In this document: positions 1-9,605 of the stretch, one piece after another
Layout: every line of letters begins with the position of its first letter
Position numbering within the stretch: position 1 is the stretch's first letter
Assembly (NCBI RefSeq): GCF_020523605.1
Contig: NZ_JAJAQI010000007.1
Span: 1-64,000 of the forward strand
Reading direction: 5' to 3'
Length of the DNA: 64,000 bases
From: Roseicella aerolata
GTDB lineage: Bacteria > Pseudomonadota > Alphaproteobacteria > Acetobacterales > Acetobacteraceae
Position numbers and translations under genes: made by a program
Notes under the pieces: generated by a model
The model's database searches: none
Seen by the model: the letters and a program-made list of their open reading frames with translations, nothing else
What the model was told of the DNA's origin: nothing

Positions 1-43
1 ACCGTGCAATGAGATCTTCCTGTCCAATCCGTCGCCGTGCCAT
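1..43 (-). CDS. possible transposase N-terminus, cut by window edge
   Basis: Only 14 codons are visible, starting at an ATG at 43 on the minus strand and running off the left edge. The peptide begins MARRRIGQED, which resembles the first residues of IS5/IS1182-type transposases as I remember them. A good ribosome binding site (GGAGG) lies about 6 bases upstream of the ATG. Bases 44-238, between this start and rocD, show no other gene. I could not identify a terminal inverted repeat. The family call rests on about ten residues and is tentative; it could be any unrelated gene start. Confidence 0.3.
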   Translation of the reverse strand, partial: MARRRIGQEDLIAR

Positions 44-238
44 GCCGACCTCCGTCCGCCGCACAATCAACGAATCATCCTCCTCGGCACGCGTCCAAGC
101 ACATCCGCGCACAGCTCTCATCATGCCTCAAACGCCGGCGGCCCTCCGGGCCTTGGCTGCGCGGCACTGGCCGCGGCGCGCCTTCGCGCGCCCGGCCCGC
201 TCCGCGCACCGCAAGGTCGGGACATCGGGAGCCAGGTG

Positions 239-1480
239 TCAGGCGACGGCTGCGGGCGTCGGTCCTGTCAGCACCGCGGCGATGCGGTCCAGCGCCCAGT
301 CCGCCTCCGCCCGCGTCAGCACCAGCGGCGGTGAGATGCGGATGGTGTGGCCATGGGTGTCCTTGCAGAGCAGGCCGGCCCGGCGCAGCGCCTCGCACCA
401 GCGGCGCGCCCCGCCCGCCTCGGGGTGCAGCTCGACCGCCAGCATCAGCCCGCGGCCGCGTGCCTCCCGCACCCGGCCGCCGGCGATCCCGCGCAGCCCG
501 GCCAGGAGATACGCGCCGAGCTGCGCCGCATTGGCGATCATCCCCTCCTCCACCAGCACCCGCAGCGCCGCGCGCGCCACCGCACAGGCCAGCGGGTTGC
601 CGCCGAAGGTGCTGCCATGCTGCCCCGGCCGCAGCACGCCGAGCACCGCGGTGTTCGAGAGCACGGCGGAGACCGGGTAGAAGCCGCCCGAGAGCGCCTT
701 GCCGACGAGGGTCACATCGGCCTCGATCCCCTCATGCTCCTCGGCCAGCAGGCGGCCGGTGCGGCCGAGCCCGGTCTGGATCTCGTCGAGGATCAGGGTC
801 ACGTCGTGGCGGGTGCAGAGGTCGCGCACCCGGCGGAGATAGCCGGGCGGCGGGATGACGACGCCGGCCTCGCCCTGGATCGGCTCGAGCAGCACGCCGA
901 CGGTGTTGCGCGTCATCGCCGCCTCCAGCGCCGCGGCATCGCCGAAGGGCACGATCCGGAAGCCCGGGGCGAAGGGGCCGAAGCCGCCGCGCGTCTCGGG
1001 ATCGGTGCTGAAGCCGATGACGGCGATGGTGCGGCCGTGGAAATTCTCGGCACAGACGATGATCTCCGCCGCGCCCTCCGGCACGCCCTTCACCTCATGG
1101 CCCCATTTGCGCACCGCCTTGATGGCGGTCTCCACCGCCTCCGCGCCGGTGTTCATCGGCAGCACCATATGCGACCGCGTCAGCGCGCAAAGCTCTTCCA
1201 GATAGGGCGCGAGCTGGTCGTTGCGGAAGGCACGGGAGGTGAGCGTCAGCCGCCCCGACTGCTCGATGAGCGCGGCGCGGATGCGCGGGTGGCAATGGCC
1301 CTGGTTCACCGCCGAATAGCCGGCGAGGCAATCAAGATAGCGGTTGCCATCCACGTCCCAGACCCAGACGCCCTCGCCGCGGGTGAGCACGACGTCGAGC
1401 GGCTGGTAGTTGTGCGCGCCGAGCCGCTCCTCGACGGCGATGTGGTCGTAGCGGGCGGGCGGGATCATCGTGTCGGGCAT
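239..1480 (-). CDS. rocD: ornithine--oxo-acid aminotransferase
   Basis: This 413-residue class-III PLP aminotransferase should convert ornithine plus 2-oxoglutarate to glutamate 5-semialdehyde and glutamate, the entry step of ornithine catabolism in the cytoplasm. The PLP-binding acidic pair lies in [10 protein letters not shown] (D232, E233), and the Schiff-base lysine is K261 in the VGKALSGG motif. The [10 protein letters not shown] segment at 110-119 and the HGSTFGGNP segment are typical of the RocD/ArgD family. Length and motifs fit RocD better than ArgD. It lies 19 bases downstream of the arginine-deiminase-like gene, so the two probably form one operon that turns arginine into glutamate semialdehyde. 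The divergent Lrp/AsnC gene at 2539 is the likely regulator. ArgD or GABA aminotransferase activity is the main alternative. Confidence 0.93.
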   Translation of the reverse strand: MPDTMIPPARYDHIAVEERLGAHNYQPLDVVLTRGEGVWVWDVDGNRYLDCLAGYSAVNQGHCHPRIRAALIEQSGRLTLTSRAFRNDQLAPYLEELCALTRSHMVLPMNTGAEAVETAIKAVRKWGHEVKGVPEGAAEIIVCAENFHGRTIAVIGFSTDPETRGGFGPFAPGFRIVPFGDAAALEAAMTRNTVGVLLEPIQGEAGVVIPPPGYLRRVRDLCTRHDVTLILDEIQTGLGRTGRLLAEEHEGIEADVTLVGKALSGGFYPVSAVLSNTAVLGVLRPGQHGSTFGGNPLACAVARAALRVLVEEGMIANAAQLGAYLLAGLRGIAGGRVREARGRGLMLAVELHPEAGGARRWCEALRRAGLLCKDTHGHTIRISPPLVLTRAEADWALDRIAAVLTGPTPAAVA

Positions 1481-1499
1481 GGCGGGGCTCCTCCCTGTG

Positions 1500-2387
1500 T
1501 CAGTCTCCTGCGGTGGCGAGCGCGGCGGGCCGCAGCGCCTCGGCCGAGCGCCGGTCGAGCCGGAGCGTCATGCAGAAGGCGGCGCCGCCCGCGAGGATGA
1601 AGGGCGCGAGGTCGAGTTCGACGACGCGGTAGCCGCGTCCGGCGAGGATGGCGCGGAGCCGCGCCGAGGCGCGGGCCATCACCAGGTTGCGGTCGATGGC
1701 GACCGCGTTCAGGCAGAACAGCCCGGCCTCCTCCGCCGTCGCCTCGATGCGCAGCCCGGCCGGCACGCGGTCCCGGATCGCGCCCAGCGAGGCGGGCGAG
1801 AAGGCGCCGGGGTGGTACAGCACCTCGCCGCCCGGCAGCGGGCAGAAGCAGACATCGAGGTGGTAGAAGCGCGGCGAGACGAGTTCGAGCGGCACCGCCT
1901 CCCGCCCGAAGAAGGCCGCGACCTCCGGGATGGCGGCGCGCAGCGAGCGCTGGCCATGGCCGGCCCAGAAATGCCCGCGCTGCGCATCCCAGATGCAGTC
2001 CCCGGCGCCCTCCTGGAAGACGCCCTCCGGCAGCTCGCCAACCTTCTCGAGCAGCCCGCGCGCCTGCAGGCCGCGGAAGGCGGCGCGGAAGCGTGCCTCC
2101 TCCGGCCGCCGCTCCGGGCAGGCGAAGCGCGAGAGCAGCGCCCGGCCATCGAGCACGGTGGCGGCATTGGCCGGAAAGACCATGTCCGGCAGGCCCGGGG
2201 CGCCGGGCAGGACCTCCAGCGCGGCGCCGGCCTGCCGCAGCGCGCCGGCGAGCGCGTCCCAGGCGGCGCGGGCCGCGGCGCGGTTGCCCTCCGGGTCGCC
2301 ATGCCAGGCCGCCGGGCGCATCCAGGGATTGATGACGTAATCGACCTCGAAATGCGCGGGATCGGTCATGAGGATCTGCGGCGGCAT
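1500..2387 (-). CDS. arginine deiminase-related hydrolase (CtlX/DDAH-like)
   Basis: The 295-residue protein belongs to the guanidine-group-modifying (amidinotransferase/arginine deiminase) fold. Visible family marks are the N-terminal MTDPAHFEV segment, the acidic GAGDCIWD motif, YHLD with the catalytic His, and the C-terminal AFCMTLRLD segment carrying the nucleophilic Cys. Members hydrolyse arginine, citrulline or methylated arginines; the exact substrate cannot be read from sequence. Placed directly upstream of rocD, it probably supplies ornithine from arginine or citrulline. The ATG at 2387 was chosen; a second ATG at 2369 would remove six residues. It faces the Lrp/AsnC regulator across a 151-base divergent spacer that should hold both promoters. 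Confidence 0.85.
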   Translation of the reverse strand: MPPQILMTDPAHFEVDYVINPWMRPAAWHGDPEGNRAAARAAWDALAGALRQAGAALEVLPGAPGLPDMVFPANAATVLDGRALLSRFACPERRPEEARFRAAFRGLQARGLLEKVGELPEGVFQEGAGDCIWDAQRGHFWAGHGQRSLRAAIPEVAAFFGREAVPLELVSPRFYHLDVCFCPLPGGEVLYHPGAFSPASLGAIRDRVPAGLRIEATAEEAGLFCLNAVAIDRNLVMARASARLRAILAGRGYRVVELDLAPFILAGGAAFCMTLRLDRRSAEALRPAALATAGD

Positions 2388-2538
2388 CGGCTCTTCCCTG
2401 GCCCGGCTGACTGTTGCGGGCCCGTCAGGGGCGCATCCTGGCCAAGGTCAGCGCCAGCAATCCGCTGGAAAATTGCCAATTCGTCCCCTCGGACCGGGCA
2501 GAATGCCAGGCAGGGCCGGCAGATCGGCAGGAGCGGCC

Positions 2539-2970
2539 ATGGACCTCGATGACACCGACCGCCGGCTGATCGCCCTGCTCCGCGCCGATGCGCGGCGCCC
2601 CGCCTCCAGCCTCGCCGCGGCGCTCGGCGTCTCGCGCGGGACGGTGCAGAACCGGATCGCGCGGCTGCTCCGCGGCGGGGTGATCCAGGGCTTCACCCTT
2701 CGCCTCGGGCCGGAGGCGGAGAGCGCCGGCGGCATCCGGGCCATCACCGCCATCGAGATCCGCGGCCGCTCCACCGCCGGCGTGCTGCGCGCGCTGAGAG
2801 GCTTCCCGGAGGTCCGCACGCTGCACATGACCAATGGCCGCTGGGATGTCATCGCGGAACTTGGCGCCGAGAGCCTGGAGAGCCTGGACCAGGCGCTGAA
2901 CCGGATCCGCATGCTGGAAGGCGTCACCAACACCGAGACGAGCATCCTGCTCTCGACCCAGAAGGGGTGA
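2539..2970 (+). CDS. Lrp/AsnC family transcriptional regulator
   Basis: A 143-residue protein starting at the ATG at 2539 (MDLDDTDRRLIALL), the canonical Lrp/AsnC opening. Residues 1-60 are a helix-turn-helix (ASSLAAALGVSRGTVQNRI) and about 70-140 form the RAM/ligand-binding ferredoxin-like domain, including the VRTLHMTNGRWDVIAEL stretch. The reading frame is open further upstream, but that extension has no protein-like character. It is divergent from the arginine/ornithine operon, so it most likely senses arginine, ornithine or a related amino acid and controls that operon. The exact ligand is inferred from position only. Confidence 0.9.
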   Translation: MDLDDTDRRLIALLRADARRPASSLAAALGVSRGTVQNRIARLLRGGVIQGFTLRLGPEAESAGGIRAITAIEIRGRSTAGVLRALRGFPEVRTLHMTNGRWDVIAELGAESLESLDQALNRIRMLEGVTNTETSILLSTQKG

Positions 2971-2984
2971 TGCGCGGGGTGCCG

Positions 2985-3425
2985 CTACGGCTGATCCCCT
3001 TCCGCGGCCTTCCGGTCGCCCCCGGGGCGATCCGCTGCCGCCTGCATCCCCTCCCCGCTTGCCGTCACGCCACGATCGGTTGCCTCGGAAGGACGCCCGG
3101 GAACGGCGCGCCTGCGCCAGGCGTCCGGCAGGACCCACTGGCGGATGCCCTCGGCGTCGAGCACGGTATCCATGTTGGCGATGAGGCCGGCAGAGATGCG
3201 CAGCGCCTCGCGCCCCGCGGTCAGGCGCCGGCCGGTCACCGCGAAGCGCGTCCCGAAGCGTGCCTTCAGCTCCGCGGCGGCGGCTTCGACGGCGGCCAGG
3301 TCACTGCCCTCCAGCGTCACCCGGACGCCGCGCGCCCCATCGAGCGGGAGTTGCGCCGGGGCCTTCGTCGGCATGGCCTGGGGAGCGGCCAGGGTGGGCG
3401 GCGCGGGTGCGGGTCTGCGGGACAT
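2985..3425 (-). CDS. hypothetical protein, 146 aa
   Basis: Not recognised. Starting at ATG 3425, the protein has a Pro/Ala-rich N-terminus (about 1-28), a compact alpha/beta-looking core (about 29-95, including GVRVTLEGSDLAAVEAAAAEL), and a basic, low-complexity C-terminal tail. No signal peptide or membrane segment is visible. The core resembles small RNA-binding or KH-like folds only vaguely and I do not claim that function. It converges on the Lrp/AsnC gene, leaving 14 bases between the two stop codons. Codon use is like its neighbours, which supports a real gene. Confidence 0.55.
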   Translation of the reverse strand: MSRRPAPAPPTLAAPQAMPTKAPAQLPLDGARGVRVTLEGSDLAAVEAAAAELKARFGTRFAVTGRRLTAGREALRISAGLIANMDTVLDAEGIRQWVLPDAWRRRAVPGRPSEATDRGVTASGEGMQAAADRPGGDRKAAEGDQP

Positions 3426-3984
3426 GGCGGCTTTCTGGCAGCGGGCGCGCCTATGCGACCGCCCGGGCACTCCCGGTCAAGCCGTCAGTTTTCCCCAGAC
3501 CTGTGGGAATCCCCGTGGATATCCGGCGGATACCGTGTGCCCCGCCTAGCGCTCCCCGGGGTTTGCGGGAGGCTTCTCCTTTCGTTCTCCCAAGCGCGAG
3601 GATCGGCCGCACCGTGGCCGCCAGGACACACGGGGCCGGACCAGGGCCTGCGATCCGGCACCGTCCGGCTCTGCCGATGGCGATGGCGATGGCAGGGACC
3701 CGGGGGCGCAGCATCGCAGCGGGCGAGGTCTGGTACCGTCCCGCCCCAAGGCCGACGCATCCCGGCGGCCCCGGGTCAGGTCCCGTGCCGGCCGGCCTGA
3801 CCGGATCGGCGGAGGGATGGACAGCCAGGCTTGACGGCTCCGGCCCTCTGCCGACAGGAGTTGGTCATGCCCATCCCTCCTCCGCCGCATGGCTGCCGCG
3901 CCCCGATTCCGAATCCACCGCCGCCTGGCCGTTCCGGCCTGACGCAGACCCGCGGCCTGTCCCTGGCGGGCTGACGCACGGCCC
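3426..3984. other. 559-base intergenic region without a recognised gene
   Basis: This spacer lies between the divergent hypothetical gene and mtgA and should contain the promoters of both. All open frames here read as high-GC noise. An imperfect long-range inverted repeat is visible: GGCGGAGGGATGG near 3805 pairs with CCATCCCTCCTCCGCC near 3872, with a 3-base insertion in one arm. I see no tRNA, IS end or clear sigma-70 promoter. Confidence 0.5.
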
Positions 3985-4695
3985 GTGCCGGTGGCCGAAC
4001 GCGACGAGCCTCCCCGACCACGACGGAAGACGGTCCGGCGTCTGGTTGGCCGGGCCGCCCTGATCCTGGCCGTGGGGCCGTTCTGCCTCCTGCTGCTCTT
4101 CCGCGTCCTGCCCCCGCCGGTGACGCCGCTGATGCTGATCCGGCTCGCCGAGGGCCAGTCGCTGCGGCAGGACTGGGTCGCCTATGAGGCCATCTCGCCC
4201 GCCCTGGCCGATGCGGTCATCGCGGCGGAGGACAACCTGTTCTGCCAGCAATGGCTCGGCTTCGACCTCAAGGCGATCCGTGGCCAGATCGAGGCCTGGC
4301 AACAAGGCGAGCGCCCGCGCGGGGCCAGCACGATCACCATGCAGACGGCGAAGAACCTGCTGCTCTGGCCCGGCCGCGACCCGGCCCGCAAGCTGCTGGA
4401 GGCCTGGCTGACGCCGCAGATCGCCCTGCTCTGGCCGAAGCGCCGGGTGCTCGAGGTCTATCTGAACATCGTCGAGTTCGGCCCCGGCATCTATGGCGCC
4501 GAAGCGGCGGCGCGGGCCTTCTTCGGCAAGCCCGCCTCGGCCCTGTCCCGGCGCGAGGCGGCGCAGCTTGCCGCCGTGCTGCCGAATCCCCTCGAATGGT
4601 CGGCCGGGGCACCGGGCCCCTATGTCCGGCACCGCACGGGCGTGATCGAACGGCGCGTGACCCAGATCCAGCCGCTCCTCGCCTGCGCCAGATGA
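3985..4695 (+). CDS. mtgA: monofunctional biosynthetic peptidoglycan transglycosylase
   Basis: A 236-residue GT51 enzyme that polymerises lipid II into glycan strands on the periplasmic face of the inner membrane. A cytoplasmic basic N-terminus is followed by one membrane anchor (about 24-43). The GT51 signatures follow: the catalytic glutamate E82 in AAEDNLF, the [16 protein letters not shown] segment, and the [17 protein letters not shown] segment carrying the second conserved Glu. Length matches MtgA (about 230-240). There is no transpeptidase domain. The start used is GTG 3985; GTG 3991 is an alternative. The gene stands alone, with convergent Mrp genes downstream. Confidence 0.93.
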   Translation: MPVAERDEPPRPRRKTVRRLVGRAALILAVGPFCLLLLFRVLPPPVTPLMLIRLAEGQSLRQDWVAYEAISPALADAVIAAEDNLFCQQWLGFDLKAIRGQIEAWQQGERPRGASTITMQTAKNLLLWPGRDPARKLLEAWLTPQIALLWPKRRVLEVYLNIVEFGPGIYGAEAAARAFFGKPASALSRREAAQLAAVLPNPLEWSAGAPGPYVRHRTGVIERRVTQIQPLLACAR

Positions 4696-4775
4696 TCCGC
4701 CGGTCGCCGCGGCCGCTCACGGATATGAACCGCGGCCATCACGCAGCGGCCGGGTTTGTGCCAACCGGGACGCCG

Positions 4776-4815
4776 CAGCGGATTGCGTTCCGCACCGAAC
4801 GGCGGCCCGCTGCAG
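4776..4815. repeat. dispersed palindromic repeat, half copy (A)
   Basis: The left arm CAGCGGATTGCGTTC and the right arm GAACGGCGGCCCGCTGCAG form an imperfect palindrome in the convergent spacer between mtgA and the Mrp operon. It matches the left half of the roughly 100-bp repeat family seen at 26745, 34188, 34320, 34794 and 43794. Confidence 0.6.
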
Positions 4816-4918
4816 ACCTTTGTTCTTCGGCCGGGCACGGTCTCTCGCCATCTGCTCTGGCCCGGTCAGGCCGGAGAAGCACCCGGCCTCCCCGCCTCCG
4901 CCCGGGCACGGCCCGCGA

Positions 4919-6625
4919 TCATGCCCCGGCCAGGAAGGCCGCCGCCAGCGCCAGGCCCAGCAGCGCCAGCACGGCGGCGGGCCAGGCCCGCAGGGGCGCC
5001 TCGGCCCAGGCCAGCCATGCCGCGGGAAGCGCGCCGGCCCGGCCATGCCAGGCGCGCAGAAGGCGCGGCGGCCCCTCCGGCCAGGCCGGGCGGGGCGCGC
5101 CCGCCAGCGCCCTCGCCACCCGCTCCCCGAGGACCACCAGATCGCCCCCCGGCACCGCCGGGATGTGCCCGGGCCCGAGGCGGCGGAGGAACAATGCCAG
5201 GATCCCGCCCGCCAGCACGGGGGCCAGCGCCTCCCACAAGGCGGCGGGCTGGAGGACAGCGGCGAGGTCGCCATCGCCGGGACCCAGGTGCAGCGCCCAG
5301 GGCACCACCACCGCCGCCAGCGCCGCCACCGCCCAGGGGAGCACGAGGCCCGCGGCGGGCGGTTCGGCCTCCGCCCCGGCCTCCCGCCCCGCCGTGGCGA
5401 GCCTGCGCAGGAAGTGCAGCATCAGCAGCGTGGTCGCCGCCGCCGAGGCGGTGGCGAGGAGGTATGGGAGGCCCTCCCCGAGCGGCGCCTTCACCGCCAG
5501 CTTCGCCAGCGCGCCGCCGGTCAGCGGCAGGCCGCCCAGCCCCAGCGCCAGCACCGCGGTGGGCAGCAGCACCGGCCAGGGCCGCCGCATCCCGCCCGCC
5601 GCGACCAGGCCGACGGCCAGGAACAGCGCGCCCTTCGCCAGCGCGTGATGCGCCGCGTAGAGCGCCGCCGGCGGCGCCGCCTCGGCCATCCCGCCCGCCG
5701 CCAGCGCCGTGCCGAGCACCGCCGTCAGCAGCCCCATCTGGCTGAGGGTGGAATAGGCCAGCACGGTCTTCGGATTGTCCTGCGTCACCCCGACCAGCAC
5801 GCCCCAGAAGGCGGTCAGGAAGCCCAGCACGGCCAGTGCCATGCCCCAGTCCGGCAGCGCCGCCTCGGCCGGCAGGAAGCGCAGCAGCCCGATGATGCCC
5901 GCCTTGACGATCGCCCCGCTCAGCACCGCCGAGGCCGGCGTCGGTGCCGCCGGATGCGCCAGCGGCAGCCAGACATGCAGCGGCACCAGCCCGGCCTTCA
6001 GCCCGAGGCCCAGCACCAGCAGGACGAGGGTGGCATCCCGCCAGGGCGAGCCGGGCAGCGCCGCCGCGGCGTCGCGGACCAGCAGGCTGCCCCCGGGCGT
6101 CGCCGCGCCCGCCAGCATCAGGCCGAACAGCAGGCAGACCTCCCCCAGCACGGCCAGGATCAGGTAGACGCCCGCCGCGCGCCGTGCCCGCCCCGTCCCG
6201 TCATGCAGCACGAGGCCCGTCGCGGCGAGGCTCGCCAGCGCGAAGGCCAGGTAGAACCCCGCGAGGTCGGCGGCGAGGAAGACGCCGAGGCTGCCGGTCA
6301 GCGTCAGCAGCCAGAAGGCGGCGAAGCGCGCGGCCCCGGGCTTGCCGCCGAGATAAGCCCCGGCATAGGCGCCCGCCGCGCTCCAGAGCAGGGCGGAGAC
6401 GCCGAGCAGCACGGCCCCCGGCGGATCGAGCGCGAGCACCAGGCCGAAGAGCAGGGAGCCGCCCTCGGTCTGCGCGTCATGGGTGGCGAACAGCGCGGCG
6501 GCCAGCGCCGGCAGCGGCGCGATCGCCAGCAGCCGCGGCACATGCCGCCGCAGCCGGCCGGAAAGGCAGCCGAGCAGCAGGGCGGCGGGCAGGCCGAGGC
6601 TCGCCCAGAGCAGCGCCGCCGTCAC
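4919..6625 (-). CDS. proton-translocating subunit, NuoL/M/N-like, third copy
   Basis: A 568-residue multi-spanning membrane protein, the last gene of the Mrp-type operon. The proton-transporter core includes LGLKAGLVPLHVWLPLAHP, with the conserved TM7 Lys and His, and VLSGAIVKAGI. Unlike the two upstream paralogues, the TM5 Glu of the FFVFYELLTL motif is absent: the aligned segment reads FYLAFALASLAA. This subunit may therefore not pump in the usual way. The GTG start at 6625 overlaps the preceding stop as GTGA, implying translational coupling; longer upstream reading is out of frame with real coding. It could be described as MrpA-like, but it lacks the MrpA C-terminal domains. Confidence 0.85.
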   Translation of the reverse strand: MTAALLWASLGLPAALLLGCLSGRLRRHVPRLLAIAPLPALAAALFATHDAQTEGGSLLFGLVLALDPPGAVLLGVSALLWSAAGAYAGAYLGGKPGAARFAAFWLLTLTGSLGVFLAADLAGFYLAFALASLAATGLVLHDGTGRARRAAGVYLILAVLGEVCLLFGLMLAGAATPGGSLLVRDAAAALPGSPWRDATLVLLVLGLGLKAGLVPLHVWLPLAHPAAPTPASAVLSGAIVKAGIIGLLRFLPAEAALPDWGMALAVLGFLTAFWGVLVGVTQDNPKTVLAYSTLSQMGLLTAVLGTALAAGGMAEAAPPAALYAAHHALAKGALFLAVGLVAAGGMRRPWPVLLPTAVLALGLGGLPLTGGALAKLAVKAPLGEGLPYLLATASAAATTLLMLHFLRRLATAGREAGAEAEPPAAGLVLPWAVAALAAVVVPWALHLGPGDGDLAAVLQPAALWEALAPVLAGGILALFLRRLGPGHIPAVPGGDLVVLGERVARALAGAPRPAWPEGPPRLLRAWHGRAGALPAAWLAWAEAPLRAWPAAVLALLGLALAAAFLAGA

Positions 6626-8106
6626 AGCCCGTAATCCCGCGCGATGATCAGCCGCGCCCAGCCGAGCGGGCTGAAGGCGAAGGCGGCGAAGAGCCCCGCG
6701 GCGAGCGCCGCCGCCGCGGTGATGACCGGCGGCAGCACCAGCCCCCAGTCGCCCTCGCGCCGGAACATCGGCACCGCCGGCGCCTCCGCGTCGCGGGGCG
6801 GCAGGAACCAGGCGCGGTGGAGCAGCGGCAGGAAATAGGCGGCGTTCAGCAGGCTGCTCCCGGCCAGCACCGCCAGCACCCAGGGCTGTCCCGCCTGCAG
6901 CGCGCCCATGCCCAGCCACCACTTGCTGACGAAGCCCGCCATGGGCGGCACGCCGATCATGCCGAGCGCGGCGATGCTGAAGGCCAGCATGGTCAGCGGC
7001 ATGCGCCGCCCCGCCCCGTCCAGCTCCTCCACCCGATGGGCGTGCAGCGTCTCGGCCAGGGCGCCGGCGCAGAAGAACAGGGTGATCTTCATCAGCCCCT
7101 GATGCACCAGATGCACGAGGCCGCCCACCGCCGCGACCGGCCCCGCCAGGGCGAGGCCGAGGGCGATGTAGGAGACCTGGCTGACGGTGGAGAAGGCGAG
7201 GCGGCGCTTGATGTCGCTCTGCGCCAGGGCGCGCAGCGAGCCGTAGAGGATGGTGAAGGAGGCCGCGACGGCGAGCGGCAGACCGAGCCCGAGCTCCTGC
7301 ACCAGGCCGGGCCCGAAGACGTCCAGCACGACGCGGGTGATGCCAAAGGCGCCGGCCTTCACCACCGCGACGGCATGCAGCAGCGCGCTGACCGGCGCGG
7401 GCGCGACCATCGCGGCCGGCAGCCAGGCATGCAGCGGCACCAGCGCCGCCTTCACCCCGAGCCCGCCCACCATCAGCAGGAAGCAGCCGCGCAGCAGGCC
7501 CGCATCCAGCCCGACGAGCCTGCCATGCGCGGTGAACTCGACCGGGCCGGAGGCGCTCTCGAGCCAGAGGATGCCGAGCAGCAGCGCGGCGCTGCCGCCC
7601 AGCGTGTAGCCGAGATAGCGCCGCCCCGCGGCGAGCGAGCCGGCATCGCCCCGGTGCACCACCAGCGGCCAGGTCGAGAGCGTCAGCAGCTCGTAGAAGA
7701 CGAAGAAGGTGATCAGCGAGCCCGAGAGCGCGATGCCCGTGGTCGCCGCCACGCAGAGGCTGAAGAAGCCGAAGAAGCGCGACTGGTCCGGCCCGTCGCC
7801 GAGATAGGCGATGGCGTAGATGGTGGTCAGCAGCCAGAGGAAGGCCGAGAGCGTGACGAAGAGCAGCGCCAGCGCATCTACCCGCAGCAGCAGGTCGAGG
7901 CCGGGGACGAGGGGCAGGCGCAGCTCGTAGGTCGCCCCGCCGGCGACGCCGGCCAGCATCACCACCACCAGCGCGAGCTTCGCCGCGGCACCGGCGAGGT
8001 TCACGGCGGTCCGCAGCCGCCAGGCCGGCTCCGGCAGCAGGAAGATGACGAGCGCGGGCAGGAGCGAGGTCGCCAGCACCAGCGCCGGCAGCAGGGCGTC
8101 GGTCAT
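6622..8106 (-). CDS. Mrp-type cation/proton antiporter subunit, MrpD/NuoN-like, second copy
   Basis: A 494-residue inner-membrane protein of the NuoL/M/N proton-transporter family. The key TM5 Glu is in FFVFYELLTLSTW, the TM7 Lys in GVKAALVPLHAWLP, and a further Lys in HAVAVVKAGAFG. It probably acts as one of the antiporter-like modules exchanging Na+ (or K+) for H+. The ATG at 8106 overlaps the upstream stop as ATGA, and its own stop overlaps the next gene as GTGA. Two further paralogues flank it, so this system has three antiporter-like subunits rather than the usual MrpA plus MrpD. Confidence 0.88.
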   Translation of the reverse strand: MTDALLPALVLATSLLPALVIFLLPEPAWRLRTAVNLAGAAAKLALVVVMLAGVAGGATYELRLPLVPGLDLLLRVDALALLFVTLSAFLWLLTTIYAIAYLGDGPDQSRFFGFFSLCVAATTGIALSGSLITFFVFYELLTLSTWPLVVHRGDAGSLAAGRRYLGYTLGGSAALLLGILWLESASGPVEFTAHGRLVGLDAGLLRGCFLLMVGGLGVKAALVPLHAWLPAAMVAPAPVSALLHAVAVVKAGAFGITRVVLDVFGPGLVQELGLGLPLAVAASFTILYGSLRALAQSDIKRRLAFSTVSQVSYIALGLALAGPVAAVGGLVHLVHQGLMKITLFFCAGALAETLHAHRVEELDGAGRRMPLTMLAFSIAALGMIGVPPMAGFVSKWWLGMGALQAGQPWVLAVLAGSSLLNAAYFLPLLHRAWFLPPRDAEAPAVPMFRREGDWGLVLPPVITAAAALAAGLFAAFAFSPLGWARLIIARDYGL

Positions 8107-9605
8107 CCGAGCCCCTCCTCCGCCGCCGGGGAACGGCCGAGGCCGAGCAGCAGATAGGGCAGGAGCGGCGCCAGGCCGAGCGCCACCGAGAGCAGCGCGA
8201 GTGCCAGCGGAATGGCCTGCCAGCGCCGCCGCACCGGCCGCCAGCCCTGCCCCTCCCCGGCCGAGAGCGCCGGGTTCAGCAGGCGGAAGACATAGCCGGC
8301 GGCGAGCAGCCCGCCGGCCAGCATCGGCACCGCCCACCACCACTGGCCGCTCGCCAGCGCCGCGGTCAGCAGCAGCCATTTGGCGACGAAGCCGCCGCTC
8401 GGCGGCAGGCCCATGAGGGAGAGGCCGGCCAGGCCGAAGGCGAAGACCGCCACCGGCATCGCCCGCCCGAGCCCCTGCAATGCCCTGATGCGGTCATGCC
8501 CCGCGGCCTGCAGCACCAGCCCGGCGACCAGGAACATCGCCGCCTTGGCCAGGGCGTGCGAGACGGCATGCAGCACGCCGCCGGTCCAGGCCCCCGCGCT
8601 CCAGGGCTGCGCCTCCGTCCCGCCGCCGGCCAGCGGGAACATCAGGAAGAGGTAGCCGAGCTGCGCCATGGTCGAATAGGCGATGGCGAGCTTCAGCCGC
8701 TCCTGCCGCAGCGCCAGCAGGCTGCCCGCGAGGATCGCCGCGGTGCCGAGCCCCCCGAGCAGCGTGGCGCCGCCAAGGCCGGCGAGCGCCGGCATCACGT
8801 CGAACCAGAGCCGGAGCAGGATGAAGAAGGAGGCCTTCACCACCAGGGCGGAGAGCACCGCGCTCGCCGCCGCCGGCGCCGCGGCATGCGCGGGCGGCAG
8901 CCAGAGATGCAGCGGGTAGAGCGCGGTCTTGGCCAGCAGCCCGGCCGTCATCAGCGCGCCCGCCATCCATGTGGCCGGCCCGGGCTGCAGCCGCGCGGCC
9001 AGCAGCGTGATGTCGAGCGTGCCATGCGCGCCATAGAGCAGCGCGGCGCCGAGCAGGTAGAGCACGGAGCCGAGCAGGGCGAAGAGCAGGTAGCGCAGCG
9101 CCGCGGCGACCGCCTCGGGCTTGCCCTCGATGCAGACCAGCGGCACGGCGGCCAGCGTCAGCAGTTCCAGCGCGACATAGAGGTTGAACAGGTCGTTCCC
9201 GAGGAACACGGCGTTCAGCGCGCCCCAGAGCGCCAGCAGCAGCGGCCAGAACAGCAGGCCGGCGCGCGTCTCGCCCTGCCCGGGGCGCGGCGCGAAACCG
9301 GCGCGGGCGGCGAGGCCGGTGGCGCAGAGCACCACCGCCGTCGTCAGCAGCATCAGCACGGAGAGCCCGTCGGCGCGCAGCGCGATGCCGAGCGGCGCCG
9401 CGAAGCCGCCGAGCGCGACGCCGACCACGCCGCCTTGCCAGAGCTGCGCGGCCAGCAGCAACGCGAGGACCGGCCCGGCCGCCAGCACCAGCAGGGCGAG
9501 GCGGTGCGCCTGCCTTCCGCCGAGCGGCAGCGCGAGCAGCATGCCGGCGAGCGGCAGCGCCACCAGCAGCTCCGCCCAGGGGCCGTCAGCCAGGCCGTCA
9601 GCCAT
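8103..9605 (-). CDS. mrpD: Mrp-type Na+/H+ antiporter subunit D
   Basis: A 500-residue multi-spanning protein of the NuoN/MrpD family. The TM5 Glu is visible in NLYVALELLTLAAVP and the TM7 Lys in LLAKTALYPLHLWLPPAHA, with ALVVKASFFILLRLW following. It directly follows the MrpC gene (8-base overlap), the usual C-D order, so it is the best candidate for true MrpD. The start is ATG 9605. The protein works in the inner membrane with MrpB, C, E, F and G as a hetero-oligomeric secondary antiporter for pH and Na+ homeostasis. Confidence 0.92.
   Translation of the reverse strand: MADGLADGPWAELLVALPLAGMLLALPLGGRQAHRLALLVLAAGPVLALLLAAQLWQGGVVGVALGGFAAPLGIALRADGLSVLMLLTTAVVLCATGLAARAGFAPRPGQGETRAGLLFWPLLLALWGALNAVFLGNDLFNLYVALELLTLAAVPLVCIEGKPEAVAAALRYLLFALLGSVLYLLGAALLYGAHGTLDITLLAARLQPGPATWMAGALMTAGLLAKTALYPLHLWLPPAHAAAPAAASAVLSALVVKASFFILLRLWFDVMPALAGLGGATLLGGLGTAAILAGSLLALRQERLKLAIAYSTMAQLGYLFLMFPLAGGGTEAQPWSAGAWTGGVLHAVSHALAKAAMFLVAGLVLQAAGHDRIRALQGLGRAMPVAVFAFGLAGLSLMGLPPSGGFVAKWLLLTAALASGQWWWAVPMLAGGLLAAGYVFRLLNPALSAGEGQGWRPVRRRWQAIPLALALLSVALGLAPLLPYLLLGLGRSPAAEEGLG

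Noticed and set aside
347-1600. Long plus-strand open frame opposite rocD
   Set aside because: Antisense frame of a GC-rich gene; composition (Arg/Ala/His rich) and lack of motifs show it is a shadow.
4820-8157. Very long plus-strand frames opposite the Mrp operon
   Set aside because: Low-complexity Arg/Gln/Ala translations with no domain; the minus strand has coupled membrane-protein genes.
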